This document shows positions 1 to 8,777 of a DNA stretch of 64,000 nt, in pieces. Below the pieces are notes generated by a model, which did no database searches, was not told the DNA's origin, and saw only the letters and a list, made by a program, of their open reading frames with translations. Position 1 is the first letter of the stretch, and each line of letters starts with the position of its first letter. Made by a program: the position numbers and the translations under genes. Source of the DNA: Larkinella punicea (lineage in GTDB: Bacteria > Bacteroidota > Bacteroidia > Cytophagales > Spirosomataceae); assembly GCF_003334855.1 (NCBI RefSeq), contig NZ_QOWE01000016.1, positions 147,842 to 211,841 on the forward strand, written 5' to 3'.

Positions 1-1219
1 CGGTTGAGAAACTGACTTTCCCCGAATCGACTAACGTAATCAATTCTGCCAGTTTTTCGGCCGATAGCGGAAACTGGCCATCCCGCAGCGATTTTTCGGA
101 CAACTGGGCTTTCACCGGCCCCATAATCCAGTTGGAAACCGCCTTATAATTCGTCGTTAACTGACTCACGGCTTCAAAATAATCCGCCAGTTCTTTTACG
201 TCGGCCAGCAGGGCCGCATCGTATTCCGGTAAACCGTAGTGATTCAGCAGCTTATCATGACGTTCTTTCGGTAGTGCGGGCATGTTGGCGCGGATTTCGG
301 CCAGCCATTCATCCGATACCAGAACCGGACTCAAATCCGGGTCCGGAAAATACCGGTAATCGTTCATGGTTTCTTTCATCCGCATCCCGTGGGTCAGGCC
401 GGTTGTGGCGTCGAACATGCGGGTTTCCTGAACGATGGTGCCGCCGGTTTCGATCGTTTCCACCTGCCGCCGTAACTCGGACTCAATGGCCCGCTGGACG
501 TTGCGGATGGAGTTCATGTTTTTGATCTCGACTTTCGTACCGAACTCCTCCTCGCCCCACAACCGCACCGAAACGTTGACGTCGCAGCGCAGCGAGCCTT
601 CTTCCATGTTGCCGTCGCAAATATCCAGATAGCGCACGAGCCGCCGGACTTCCGTCAGGTACGCAGCCGCTTCTTCCGCACTGCGGATCACGGGGTCGGT
701 CACCATCTCGATCAGGGGCGTTCCGGCGCGGTTATAATCCAGAACCGTATGCCAGTCGCCGTCGTGAATCGATTTGCCGGCGTCTTCCTCCAAATGAATG
801 TGATGCAGAAAAACCGTCTTTTCAACCACCTGCCCGTCAGCATCCTTGAATTTCACCGGCACTCCGCCCCCCACGCAAATCGGGGTTTTGTCCTGCGATA
901 GCTGATAGCCTTTCGGCAGGTCGGGATAGAAGTAGTTTTTACGGGCAAAAAGATTGTAGGACGTAATCGCCGACTGACAGGCCAATCCCATCCGAACCGC
1001 CAGTTCGACGGCTTTGCGGTTGAGTTTGGGCAAGGTACCCGGATGCCCCAGCGTGATGACGCTGATGTTGGTATTGGGTTCGCTGCCAAACTGATTGGAA
1101 TCGGCGGCAAAGATTTTCGTCGCCGTCAGGAGCTGGCAGTGAACTTCCAGACCAATTACCAGCTCGTAGTTGGCCAGCACCGCAGCGGATACCGTCTTTT
1201 CAGCCGTTTCAGAAACCAT
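1..1219 (-). CDS. gatB: Asp-tRNA(Asn)/Glu-tRNA(Gln) amidotransferase subunit B (N-terminal ~406 residues, cut by window edge)
   Basis: Subunit B of the GatCAB transamidase, which binds mischarged Glu-tRNA(Gln) or Asp-tRNA(Asn) and lets GatA-derived ammonia convert it to the amide form. Reading leftward from the ATG at 1217-1219, the protein begins MVSETAEKTVSA and then shows the GatB core: ELVIGLEVHCQL, GHPGTLPKLN, KNYFYPDLPKGYQLSQ, DYNRAGTPLIEMVTDP, and RCDVNVSVR followed by KNMNSIRNVQRAI. The C-terminal YqeY-like tail lies beyond base 1, so no stop is seen. No partner gat gene is adjacent in the window. The identification is very secure; only the start could shift by a few codons. Confidence 0.96.
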   Translation of the reverse strand, partial: MVSETAEKTVSAAVLANYELVIGLEVHCQLLTATKIFAADSNQFGSEPNTNISVITLGHPGTLPKLNRKAVELAVRMGLACQSAITSYNLFARKNYFYPDLPKGYQLSQDKTPICVGGGVPVKFKDADGQVVEKTVFLHHIHLEEDAGKSIHDGDWHTVLDYNRAGTPLIEMVTDPVIRSAEEAAAYLTEVRRLVRYLDICDGNMEEGSLRCDVNVSVRLWGEEEFGTKVEIKNMNSIRNVQRAIESELRRQVETIETGGTIVQETRMFDATTGLTHGMRMKETMNDYRYFPDPDLSPVLVSDEWLAEIRANMPALPKERHDKLLNHYGLPEYDAALLADVKELADYFEAVSQLTTNYKAVSNWIMGPVKAQLSEKSLRDGQFPLSAEKLAELITLVDSGKVSFST

Positions 1220-1585
1220 GAAGCTATGTTGTGGTAAGATTTATGGTTTCCAGTTTACGGTTTACGGTTTACGGTGGCTCACGCGTCCTAATCGTGCGTC
1301 AGCCACCGCAAACCGCAAACCGAATACCGTAAACCGTTACTCTGCAAAGATACGGTTTAAATCTCATTTCACTATTCAGGGGACTACTTGTAAAAAACCG
1401 CTTTTTGTTGAACAATTTCGATACAAACGATCATTATAAAAACAACTTTTTCAATCCCTATTTGGCACTAATGTATTGTATACAAATAAGTTATAAATTT
1501 ATTATCGAAATATTATGAATGCCATAAAAGCAATTTGCAAATTATTGAATTGTACTTTGTCCATTTATCAAAACATAATACAACC
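1220..1585. other. Intergenic region with hairpin repeat
   Basis: This 366-bp gap lies between the divergent gatB and the small exported protein. Its left third holds a hairpin repeat (1243-1337). The right half is AT-rich and presumably carries both promoters. A TACTTTG close to a -7 box is visible near 1552, one base short of the TAnnTTTG consensus. I see no gene in it. Confidence 0.5.
1243..1337. repeat. Intergenic hairpin repeat, TTTACGG-word type
   Basis: The word GTTTACG is repeated three times in tandem on the left arm. Related CCGTAAACC and GCAAACC words stand in inverted order on the right arm. The inner stem pairs GGTGGCTCACGC with GCGTCAGCCACC around 1273-1307. It resembles in architecture the other intergenic hairpins of this window but uses a different vocabulary. 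It is probably a non-coding dispersed element; its function is unknown. Confidence 0.7.
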
Positions 1586-2011
1586 ATGAAAAGGAAAATT
1601 TACAAGCACATGAATCTAAAAAAAGCCTTGCTGATGCTGGCACTGGCGGGCGGTTTTTCCCTGAATTCGGCGCAGGCTCAAACGCTGGAAGATCTGCCCC
1701 GGACGGCGAAGGAGGATCCGGCCTTGCAGTTGGCATTTCGGGAAGTGAGTAATCTAAAGTTCCGGATTGAAGTCACCCAGCCGTTCCAGCTTCTTCACGA
1801 TGCCGTCAGCGTGTTTATTCTCAGCAACGACCGGCAAATTTTATTTGCCAATACGTATTCCCACCACGCGCTGAGAATCACGACGTTTGATCTTTCTACC
1901 TTACAGGATGGAACGTATGGATTTGAAGTGCGCTCGGGCAGCAAACGGGTGACGCAGTTGTTTGATATCAAAACCAAATCAAAACGGGTGGTTCTGGCCC
2001 GGAATAACTAA
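1586..2011 (+). CDS. Small exported protein of unknown function
   Basis: The product is 141 residues. The ATG at 1586 gives MKRKIYKHMNLKKALLMLAL, a basic stretch followed by a hydrophobic core and an AQA-type cleavage site, so it is probably exported. An alternative start is the ATG at 1610, which begins directly at the signal peptide. The mature part is about 110 residues, predicted by eye to be mostly beta strands, and ends in a basic tail (KTKSKRVVLARNN). I do not recognise the family. Similar short periplasmic proteins are common in Cytophagales. It is followed at once by a terminator hairpin shared with the convergent crtB. Confidence 0.75.
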   Translation: MKRKIYKHMNLKKALLMLALAGGFSLNSAQAQTLEDLPRTAKEDPALQLAFREVSNLKFRIEVTQPFQLLHDAVSVFILSNDRQILFANTYSHHALRITTFDLSTLQDGTYGFEVRSGSKRVTQLFDIKTKSKRVVLARNN

Positions 2012-2023
2012 CGTCTGGAGTAC

Positions 2024-2059
2024 AAAATCGGCTCAATGCAAGGCAATTGGGCCGATTTT
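2024..2059. terminator. Bidirectional intrinsic terminator
   Basis: The arms AAAATCGGC (2024-2032) and GCCGATTTT (2051-2059) form a 9-bp stem with A and T runs on either side. It sits between two convergent genes and could end both transcripts; the crtB stop codon begins at its right edge. Confidence 0.75.
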
Positions 2060-2895
2060 TACTGCCCGCTCCACCGAAACCGCACGTAGGTCTGGGCCAG
2101 CAGCGCGATTTTTTTCATGTCCGGCACCCGGATGCGCTCCTCCTGGATCCGGGAAGCGGGAATTTGCTTGATTTTGTTGAACAGGGTCTGGTAGTAGGTA
2201 TACGCCAGATGAACGCCCATCCGGGCTCCGCGGGGGAGGTTCAGAATACCGGCGTAGGCTTCGTCAAAATCCTGCTGAATGTCCTTCTCGATGAGCCGCT
2301 TGGCATCTTTCGTAAACTCGCTGAAATTGACACCCGGAAAATAGACCCGTCCCCGGTCGATGTAATCGTCTTTCAGGTCGCGCAGGAAATTGACCTTCTG
2401 AAAAGCCGCCCCCAGCTTGCGCGCCGGTTCTTTCAAGCGGTCGAACATCGCCAGGTCACCTTCACAGAACACCCGCAGACACATCAACCCTACCACTTCG
2501 GCCGAGCCATAAATGTATTCCTGATAGCTGTTGTCCGTGTATTGGTTAACATACAGATCCATTTCCATGCTTTTCAGAAAGGCGTCGATCAGTTCCCGGT
2601 CAATGCTATATTCCCTGACAACCCACTGAAACGAGTGTAAAATGGGATTCAGACTGATGCCGTCAGCAATGGCTTCGTAGGTATCTTTCTTGAATTTTTC
2701 CAGCAAGTACTTTTGGTCGTAGTTGTAAAACGTGTCCACGATTTCGTCGGCATACCGGACAAAACCGTAGACGGCATAAATCGGAAAATGGAATTTACGG
2801 TCCAGGGTTTTAATTCCCAACGTGAATGAGGTGCTGTAATGTTCGGTGATCAGCTTGCTGCACTCTAACGCGGTTCGATTGAATAACTCGATCAT
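2059..2895 (-). CDS. crtB: Phytoene/squalene synthase family protein (carotenoid synthesis)
   Basis: Condenses two geranylgeranyl diphosphates to phytoene, the first committed step of carotenoid synthesis. The 278-residue protein has both Asp-rich substrate/Mg sites of the trans-isoprenyl head-to-head synthases: DEIVD at residues 50-54 and DLKDD at 173-177, the latter followed by RGRVYFP. The length is normal for bacterial CrtB. It lies 70 bp downstream of crtI on the same strand, so the two are probably one transcript. The pairing with a phytoene desaturase argues for phytoene synthase rather than squalene synthase. No downstream crt genes (crtY, crtZ) are in this window. Confidence 0.92.
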   Translation of the reverse strand: MIELFNRTALECSKLITEHYSTSFTLGIKTLDRKFHFPIYAVYGFVRYADEIVDTFYNYDQKYLLEKFKKDTYEAIADGISLNPILHSFQWVVREYSIDRELIDAFLKSMEMDLYVNQYTDNSYQEYIYGSAEVVGLMCLRVFCEGDLAMFDRLKEPARKLGAAFQKVNFLRDLKDDYIDRGRVYFPGVNFSEFTKDAKRLIEKDIQQDFDEAYAGILNLPRGARMGVHLAYTYYQTLFNKIKQIPASRIQEERIRVPDMKKIALLAQTYVRFRWSGQ

Positions 2896-2965
2896 AAGGG
2901 TTCGTTGGTGGGCTGTACCTCTTCTGACAGACGCAGGAACAGCTAGTCGTTCGTATTTTTTTAAG

Positions 2966-4447
2966 TCAAGCTCGTTGCCCGAATTCTTTGGTGACTTCCT
3001 CTGCCACCACCAATCCGGAAATCAGCGAAGGCGGGACGCCTGGTCCCGGAACAGTCAATTGTCCCGTGTAAAACAGGTTGTTAACGCGTTTACTCTTCAA
3101 TCCCGGCTTCAAAATAGCCGTCTGCCTCAGCGTGTTTGCCAGTCCGTAGGCATTGCCCCGGAAGGCATTGTAGTCGGCGATGAAATTGCTGTGGGCGTAG
3201 CTGCGTTTGAAAACGACGTGATCCCGAATGGTTTCACCCACATACGCTTCCAGCCGGTCCATCACCAGGTTGTAATAATATTCCCGCGTTTCTTCGGGGT
3301 CGTTCAGATCCGGGGCCACCGGAATCAGGATGAACAGATTCTCCATGCCCGCCGGTGCCACACCCGGGTCGGTTTTCGACGGGGCCGAAACATAAAACAG
3401 CGGTTTCGTCGGCCACTGCGGTTTTTCGTAAATTTCGTGGGCATGTAACCCAAAATCTTCATCGAAAAACAGGTTGTGGTGCTGCAAACGCGGTACCCGC
3501 CGGTCAACACCCAGGTAAAACAGCAACGACGATGGCGCCATCACCCGGCTTTTCCAATACCGGTCGTCGTAATTTTGATAGCCGGGTGTCAGCAATTTGC
3601 TGTCGACATGCTGATAATCAGCCCCGGCCACCACCACATCAGCCTCAAAAGTTCCCTGGTAGGTTTCAACTTTGTTGGCAATACCATTTGTTACACTAAT
3701 TTGTTTGACCGGATGGTTCAATAAAATTTTCACGCCTTTCTCCTCGGCCAGTTTCACCATCGCCTTCACGATTTCGTGCATGCCGCCCATCGGATACCAG
3801 GTTCCCATCGTTATTTCGGCATAGTTCATCAGGCTGTACATCGCGGGCGTGTTGGCCGGCGTTGCTCCCAGAAACAAAATCGGGAATTCCATCAACTGCA
3901 AAAGCCGCTCGTTCGTGAAATATTTACGGACGTGGCTCGAAAACGATTGAAACACATCCAGCCGCATCACATCCTGCAATAACTTCAGGCTCATGAATTC
4001 CGACACCCGCCGACTCGGTTTCCAGACAAACTGATTGATCCCGACATCGTACTTATAAGCCGCCTGCTCCAGAAATTCGAGCAACCGCCGACTGGCCCCC
4101 GGCTCCATTTGTTCAAAAACCGCCTGAATATTTTCGACACCTGCGGGCAAATCGACGGCATCGTTGGCCCCAAAAACGACGGTATAGGACGGATCGAGTC
4201 GCACGAGGTTGTAATAATCCGACGTTTTTTTACCAAAACGCCCAAAATACGTTTCGAACACGTCGGGCATCCAATACCAGCTTGGCCCCATGTCGAACCT
4301 AAAACCGTCTTGCTCAAACATCCGGGCGCGACCACCCGCCTGGCTGTTTTTTTCCAGAATCGTAACATCAAACCCTTTGTCGGCCAGACTCGTAGCCGCC
4401 GACAAACCGGCAAAACCGGCTCCTATCACAATGACGCGTTTTGACAT
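2966..4447 (-). CDS. crtI: Phytoene desaturase family FAD-dependent oxidoreductase
   Basis: Introduces double bonds into phytoene to give coloured carotenes, probably lycopene, at the membrane. The 493-residue product starts at the ATG at 4447 with MSKRVIVIGAGFAGLSAAT, the GxGxxG dinucleotide-binding fold for FAD. The second FAD motif (GGRARMFEQDGFRFDMGPSW) follows, and the C-terminal GQLTVPGPGVPPSLISG signature is typical of bacterial CrtI. A start seven codons upstream is possible but would place extra residues before the Rossmann fold. It is followed by crtB. Two intrinsic terminators lie between it and the upstream ECF sigma gene, so it likely has its own promoter in the roughly 60 bp before the start. 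Confidence 0.94.
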   Translation of the reverse strand: MSKRVIVIGAGFAGLSAATSLADKGFDVTILEKNSQAGGRARMFEQDGFRFDMGPSWYWMPDVFETYFGRFGKKTSDYYNLVRLDPSYTVVFGANDAVDLPAGVENIQAVFEQMEPGASRRLLEFLEQAAYKYDVGINQFVWKPSRRVSEFMSLKLLQDVMRLDVFQSFSSHVRKYFTNERLLQLMEFPILFLGATPANTPAMYSLMNYAEITMGTWYPMGGMHEIVKAMVKLAEEKGVKILLNHPVKQISVTNGIANKVETYQGTFEADVVVAGADYQHVDSKLLTPGYQNYDDRYWKSRVMAPSSLLFYLGVDRRVPRLQHHNLFFDEDFGLHAHEIYEKPQWPTKPLFYVSAPSKTDPGVAPAGMENLFILIPVAPDLNDPEETREYYYNLVMDRLEAYVGETIRDHVVFKRSYAHSNFIADYNAFRGNAYGLANTLRQTAILKPGLKSKRVNNLFYTGQLTVPGPGVPPSLISGLVVAEEVTKEFGQRA

Positions 4448-4509
4448 GTCTAAAAGTTTAGCTCCCAACCTATCTACTAAAGACCGGGCGGGGGTAATAA
4501 ACGCAAAAA

Positions 4510-4531
4510 AGACGGATTGAAAAATCCGTCT
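4510..4531 (-). terminator. Intrinsic terminator upstream of crtI
   Basis: The stem AGACGGATT / AATCCGTCT (9 bp) has a 4-nt loop. On the minus strand it is followed by six T. It is the second of two tandem terminators after the sigma-factor gene. Confidence 0.75.
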
Positions 4532-4545
4532 CTCGCTCTAACCAA

Positions 4546-4574
4546 AAAAGTTAGACGGAAACCATCTAACTTTT
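4546..4574 (-). terminator. Intrinsic terminator downstream of the ECF sigma gene
   Basis: The stem AAAAGTTAGA (4546-4555) / TCTAACTTTT (4565-4574) is followed on the minus strand by T residues. It is the first of two terminators separating the sigma gene from crtI. Confidence 0.65.
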
Positions 4575-4635
4575 CGGAACCTTCCTCTTTTTTAACCAAA
4601 AACTACTCAATCAAATGTCTTTTGAGATGTTAGAA

Positions 4636-4702
4636 GATAGACAAGAGAGTAAAGACCTGTTCTATTTACTTGATTCCTTTTGTCTTTACTCTCTTGTCTA
4701 TC
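4636..4702. repeat. Hairpin repeat, GACAAGAGAGTAAAGAC family, copy 1
   Basis: There is a perfect 21-bp inverted repeat (4636-4656 and 4682-4702) around a 25-nt loop. The arm word GACAAGAGAGTAAAGA recurs at 33116-33167 in the same inverted layout, and degenerate copies lie at 30437-30521 and 53537-53600. This copy follows the end of the sigma gene. Confidence 0.85.
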
Positions 4703-4716
4703 CTCTTTACTCTAGC

Positions 4717-5229
4717 TCACGCCTGATACGCGTAAACTTTTAATTTATCTTTCAGCTCTTTACGAGCGATGTGGATGCGGTTTTTAACAGTTCCGATGGG
4801 AATATCCAGACGGGCTGCAATTTCGTGGTATTTAAAACCCCGGAAATGCATCATAAACGGTGTCCGGTAGGTATCATCCAGTGCATTGACGGCCCGGTTG
4901 ATGTCGTCCTGTGCAAAAGACGAATACGCGGTGTTGTCGGTGCTACTTTCCATCGAATTGATGTAGTGCAGATTGTCCGTCGTGTCGATGAACGTATTTT
5001 TCCGCACCATTCTCTGGTAGTTGGTGATGAACGTATTTTTCATGATGGTATACAACCACGCTTTCAGGTTTGTACCATCCGTATATTTATCGCGGTTCGT
5101 AAAAGCCTTCAATAGAGTGTCCTGCAATAAGTCGTTTGCATCTTCAACATCCTTCGTCAAACGCAGAGCAAATGGCTTCAGCGACTTTGAAACTTTGCCG
5201 ATGTTGTAGGTAAATTCAAGTGCTGTCAT
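4717..5229 (-). CDS. RNA polymerase sigma factor, ECF/sigma-70 family
   Basis: The 170-residue alternative sigma factor has region 2 at about residues 20-90 (ALRLTKDVEDANDLLQDTLLKAF, then LKAWLYTIMKNTFITNYQR) and region 4 at about 105-165 (TPFMMHFRGFKYHEIAARLDIPIGTV in two parts, then KNRIHIARKELK). The region 4 helix-turn-helix is clear. No anti-sigma gene is adjacent. It lies upstream of crtI-crtB on the same strand. ECF control of carotenoid genes is known in other bacteria, so a link is plausible, but two terminators and a hairpin repeat separate them. Its regulon is therefore unproven. Confidence 0.93.
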   Translation of the reverse strand: MTALEFTYNIGKVSKSLKPFALRLTKDVEDANDLLQDTLLKAFTNRDKYTDGTNLKAWLYTIMKNTFITNYQRMVRKNTFIDTTDNLHYINSMESSTDNTAYSSFAQDDINRAVNALDDTYRTPFMMHFRGFKYHEIAARLDIPIGTVKNRIHIARKELKDKLKVYAYQA

Positions 5230-5561
5230 GATCTATAAGTCGTTTTTTGTTGAATCAATTCTGTATATCCAGTAGACAACAATGTAACCAAATCTTACTT
5301 TTTTTTGATTGACCAGCGATCCAACAATTTAACCAACTGAAATACAGTATTTTACATATACCGAAACGAGTAAACGGGTAACCATGCCAAACGATGTCAA
5401 AGAACAAACTGTAGAAAAAACACCACAGTGTGTGGAATCGCACACCACACTTTGTTTAATCTTTCCCAAAAATAGTTAAACAAAACTTACAAACAAGGTT
5501 TTTGTCCACTTTCTCAGCATTTCATTTGAACTAGCGACCGTAGAATTAACCAGTCTGTATA

Positions 5562-5602
5562 TTGCAACGCAGTTGCAAAAAATGTAATTTTGCAACTTGC
5601 AA
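5562..5602. promoter_or_regulatory. Four TTGCAA boxes: candidate metal-regulator operator of the TonB receptor
   Basis: TTGCAACGCAGTTGCAA (5562-5578) is a perfect palindrome with a 3-nt centre. A second pair, TTGCAACTTGCAA, stands at 5590-5602. This gives four copies of the self-complementary hexamer within 41 bp, directly before the receptor. Such spacing fits a dimeric repressor of Fur/Zur type. The regulator identity is inference. The rest of the 5230-5622 gap shows no gene. Confidence 0.55.
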
Positions 5603-5622
5603 GAATTTGTAACTCTCTGAAA

Positions 5623-7950
5623 GTGAATCGAAACCAGTATAGATACTTTCGCATAACACTTACATTTCTGTGGGTGTGCATTTTACGCCCCACTTTCGCA
5701 CAGGATCCCTGCGATTGTTTTATCAAAGGCGTTGTGCTCGACCGCGAAAGCCGCCAGCCCATTCCGGGTGCGGCCGTTTTTATTAAAGAATTGCAGAAAG
5801 GAACCGTTACCGATGCCAGCGGACACTACCGGATCGAACCCTTGTGTCAGGGAACCTATACGCTGGTCAGCCGCATTCTGGGCTACCAGGAAGTCACCCA
5901 ATCGGTTGTTCTGGTTCACACCTCGGAGCAAAATGTGCTGCTGACGGAAGACGATATTCACTTGCAGGATGTCAACGTAACCGCTCAACGCGCCAATGCC
6001 CTCACCAGCCAGACCATCTCACAACTGGAAGGCAAAGCCCTCGATCAGACCCGTGGCCAATCGCTGGGCGATGCGCTCCGCACCATGACGGGCGTGACCA
6101 CCCTCCAAACCGGTTCGTCGATCACGAAACCGGTTATTCACGGTATGCACAGCAACCGCGTTTTGATCCTGAACAACGGCATCCGGCAGGAAGGCCAGCA
6201 GTGGGGGTCGGAACATGCGCCGGAAATCGATCCGTTCGTAGCCAATCGCCTGACCGTGATCAAGGGCGCTGCGGGCGTACGGTTTGGCTCCGATGCCATC
6301 GGAGGTGTCATTCTGGTCGAACCAGCGCCTTTGCCGACCCTCAAAACCGTTCACGGTGAACTGAATCTGGTGGGCTTTACCAACGGACGGCAAGGCGTTG
6401 CATCGCTGCAAACCGAAGGCGGTTTTGGGAAAGGCTTTGGCTGGCGGGTGCAGGGGACGCTGAAACGGGGTGGCAACGTTCGCACGCCAAATTACTTTCT
6501 GGACAATACCGGCATTTCGGAGCAAAACTTCTCCGGGTCGCTGGGATACCGCTCCACCCGGTTTCGGTCCGAAGTGTATTACAGCCGGTTTTCCACCAAA
6601 CTGGGTATCTTTTCCGGTTCACACATCGGTAGCCTGACCGACTTGCAAACGGTTCTGGACAATGGCGAACCGCTGATCAAATCCGGCTTCAGCTACGCCA
6701 TCCGCCGACCGAATCAGCAGATTGCGCATGATTTACTGAAATGGCGAACCGCCTGGAAACCGGCTTCCGGCGGTGACCTGAGCCTGACGCTGGCCCGGCA
6801 GTTCGACGACCGGAAGGAATATGATTTGCACCGCCCCAGAAACGATTCCGTGGCGGCTTTGAACCGCCCCGAACTGCGGTTCCGGCTCACGACCTACACC
6901 GGCGATCTCGTTTTTGAACACAAACCCGTTGCCAATAAACTGACGGGGAGCCTGGGCGTCAGCGGTTTTTACCAGTACAACATCATGAACGGGCGGCCGC
7001 TGATTCCGAACTTCCGGACTTACAACGCCGGGCTTTTCTGGATTGAGAAACTGAAAGTCAACCGCTGGGAGTACGAAGCCGGGCTGCGTTACGATTACCG
7101 GCACATGCAGGTGTTCCGCTATGAAAAACAGGTGCTGGAAAAACCGCTATTTGTGTTTCAGAATTTTTCGGGAACGCTGGGCGCGACGTATTCCCTGTCC
7201 GACCAGTGGACCACCCGTTTCAACGCCGGAACCTCCTGGCGCGCGCCCAACGTGAGCGAATTGTTCAGCGACGGGGTTCACCACGGCGCAGCCGCTTACG
7301 AACTGGGCGACCGTACACTCCAGCCCGAGGTAGCCTACAACCTGAATTTGAGTACGGAATACACCGGCAAAAAAGTACAGGCCGAGGTCGGTTTTTTCTA
7401 CAATACCGTTCGGAATTACATCTATCTGAAACCGCAGGCCGAACCCATTTTGACCATTCGGGGCGCATTTCCATCCTTTAAATATACCCAAACCGACGCG
7501 CTTTATGCCGGGCTGGACGCCAGCGTTCAGGCGGTTTTGTTGCCCAAACTGAGCGGAACTTCCAAGTTGTCGTTGCTGTATGTGCAGGATTTGGCGCTCG
7601 ATCAACCGATTGTGATGACACCGCCCAACCGCTGGGAAAACGGGCTGCGGTATGATGTGGGCAAGTGGAACAAATTGCAGGAGTTTTTTGTGGGCATCGG
7701 AAATTTGTGGGTCGCGCGGCAAAACCGCGTCCCGGAAAACAGTGATTTTCTGCCTCCTCCCCCTGCCTATTCGCTCTGGAACCTGACCGCCGGTTTTGCG
7801 CTCCCGGTGTCGGCCCATCATCAGATTGATGTAGGCTTCACCCTGACGAATCTGTTCAATACCGTGTACCGCGATTACCTCAACCGGTTTCGGTATTACG
7901 CCGATGATCCGGGCCGGAATGCGTCGGTGCGGTTAAAATGGAAATTTTAA
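5623..7950 (+). CDS. TonB-dependent outer-membrane receptor with N-terminal carboxypeptidase-like domain
   Basis: An outer-membrane active-transport receptor energised by TonB-ExbBD. No ATG exists in frame near the start. The GTG at 5623 gives a basic N-terminus, a hydrophobic segment and TFAQ as a signal peptide. The TTG at 5590 is the alternative, but it lies inside the operator-like repeats. Next come a carboxypeptidase-regulatory-like beta domain (from FIKGVVLDRESRQPIPGAAV), a plug (SLGDALRTMTGVTTLQTG, then HGMHSNRVLILNNGIRQEG), and a barrel ending in the aromatic RLKWKF. The GMHSNRVLILNNGIR plug segment resembles zinc- or cobalt-type receptors such as ZnuD, which together with the TTGCAA boxes suggests a metal substrate. 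That is inferred only. The gene ends with a 4-bp overlap with the convergent next gene. Confidence 0.9.
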   Translation: MNRNQYRYFRITLTFLWVCILRPTFAQDPCDCFIKGVVLDRESRQPIPGAAVFIKELQKGTVTDASGHYRIEPLCQGTYTLVSRILGYQEVTQSVVLVHTSEQNVLLTEDDIHLQDVNVTAQRANALTSQTISQLEGKALDQTRGQSLGDALRTMTGVTTLQTGSSITKPVIHGMHSNRVLILNNGIRQEGQQWGSEHAPEIDPFVANRLTVIKGAAGVRFGSDAIGGVILVEPAPLPTLKTVHGELNLVGFTNGRQGVASLQTEGGFGKGFGWRVQGTLKRGGNVRTPNYFLDNTGISEQNFSGSLGYRSTRFRSEVYYSRFSTKLGIFSGSHIGSLTDLQTVLDNGEPLIKSGFSYAIRRPNQQIAHDLLKWRTAWKPASGGDLSLTLARQFDDRKEYDLHRPRNDSVAALNRPELRFRLTTYTGDLVFEHKPVANKLTGSLGVSGFYQYNIMNGRPLIPNFRTYNAGLFWIEKLKVNRWEYEAGLRYDYRHMQVFRYEKQVLEKPLFVFQNFSGTLGATYSLSDQWTTRFNAGTSWRAPNVSELFSDGVHHGAAAYELGDRTLQPEVAYNLNLSTEYTGKKVQAEVGFFYNTVRNYIYLKPQAEPILTIRGAFPSFKYTQTDALYAGLDASVQAVLLPKLSGTSKLSLLYVQDLALDQPIVMTPPNRWENGLRYDVGKWNKLQEFFVGIGNLWVARQNRVPENSDFLPPPPAYSLWNLTAGFALPVSAHHQIDVGFTLTNLFNTVYRDYLNRFRYYADDPGRNASVRLKWKF

Positions 7951-8777
7951 GGAGCATAATAAAACGCCAGCGGATCAGGATATTGAAAAGAATATCCTAT
8001 TGTCTTGATCAACTTTTCCGGACTGATGATTTTAAACGGTGACGGTTCCGACGGTTCTGCAAAGGTCGGGGTTTCGTAGCCAAAATCGTCGCAGTTTTTC
8101 CGGTATACCGCTTCGCGCGTCGGGTGTTCGGGCGCAACCACGCTGAAGGTTTGGCCCGGCTGCGGATGGTTGACCAAAGCCCGGATCACGCCAATGCCAT
8201 CATCGCGGTGAATGTAATTGACGGGAACCGAGCCCGTTGTCAGGTCTTTTTTCCCGGCCACATAACGCCCCGGAATACGGTTATAGCCCAGCAATCCGCC
8301 AAATCGCAAAACCGTTGAATTTTCCAACCCCAGAATGAGTTGCTCGGCTTCGACAAAAGCCGGAGCCACAGCTTGATCAGGCGTTACAACGTCGTTCTCC
8401 ACCACTTCGCGGTTCAGATCCGGGTAAACGGAGGTCGAACTTACATAAATTGTATACGGTATTTTCGCCCCCGACTGGCGCAAGGCATTGACCACCGCCT
8501 GAATCTGTTGCGGATGAAACCCATCGCCCAGTTTGCCAGCTTTGGGCGGAATGTTAATAATCAGCACATCGGCTTCCAGAAAATCCGCCAGATCGTCGCC
8601 CGCCGGTTCCGGATTGAAATGTAATTCGTAGGGTTTGATCCCCACTTTCCAGAAACCCGGCAGTTTATCTTTGGACGTCGTACTGCCTTTCACGATGTAG
8701 CCCTCATTCAGAAACGGCTCGGCCAGTGGAAAACCCAGCCAGCCACAGCCTAAAATACTAATGGTTTCGACGCTCAT
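7947..8777 (-). CDS. NAD(P)-binding SDR/epimerase-like protein (YeeZ-like)
   Basis: The 276-residue Rossmann-fold protein begins MSVETISILGCGWLGFPLAE, with the GxGxxG nucleotide-binding turn. It continues with a YVSSTSVYPD segment resembling the SDR active-site strand and an extended-SDR C-terminal half. The classical YxxxK catalytic pair is not evident, as in the atypical YeeZ-type members. The substrate is unknown. Its ATG overlaps the stop of the upstream serine hydrolase (ATGA at 8774-8777), implying translational coupling and a shared transcript. Its 3' end overlaps the convergent TonB receptor by 4 bp. Confidence 0.82.
   Translation of the reverse strand: MSVETISILGCGWLGFPLAEPFLNEGYIVKGSTTSKDKLPGFWKVGIKPYELHFNPEPAGDDLADFLEADVLIINIPPKAGKLGDGFHPQQIQAVVNALRQSGAKIPYTIYVSSTSVYPDLNREVVENDVVTPDQAVAPAFVEAEQLILGLENSTVLRFGGLLGYNRIPGRYVAGKKDLTTGSVPVNYIHRDDGIGVIRALVNHPQPGQTFSVVAPEHPTREAVYRKNCDDFGYETPTFAEPSEPSPFKIISPEKLIKTIGYSFQYPDPLAFYYAP

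Noticed and set aside
4636..4702. Repeated GACAAGAGAG words considered as CRISPR repeats
   Set aside because: They are inverted, not regularly spaced direct repeats; there are no spacers and no cas genes.
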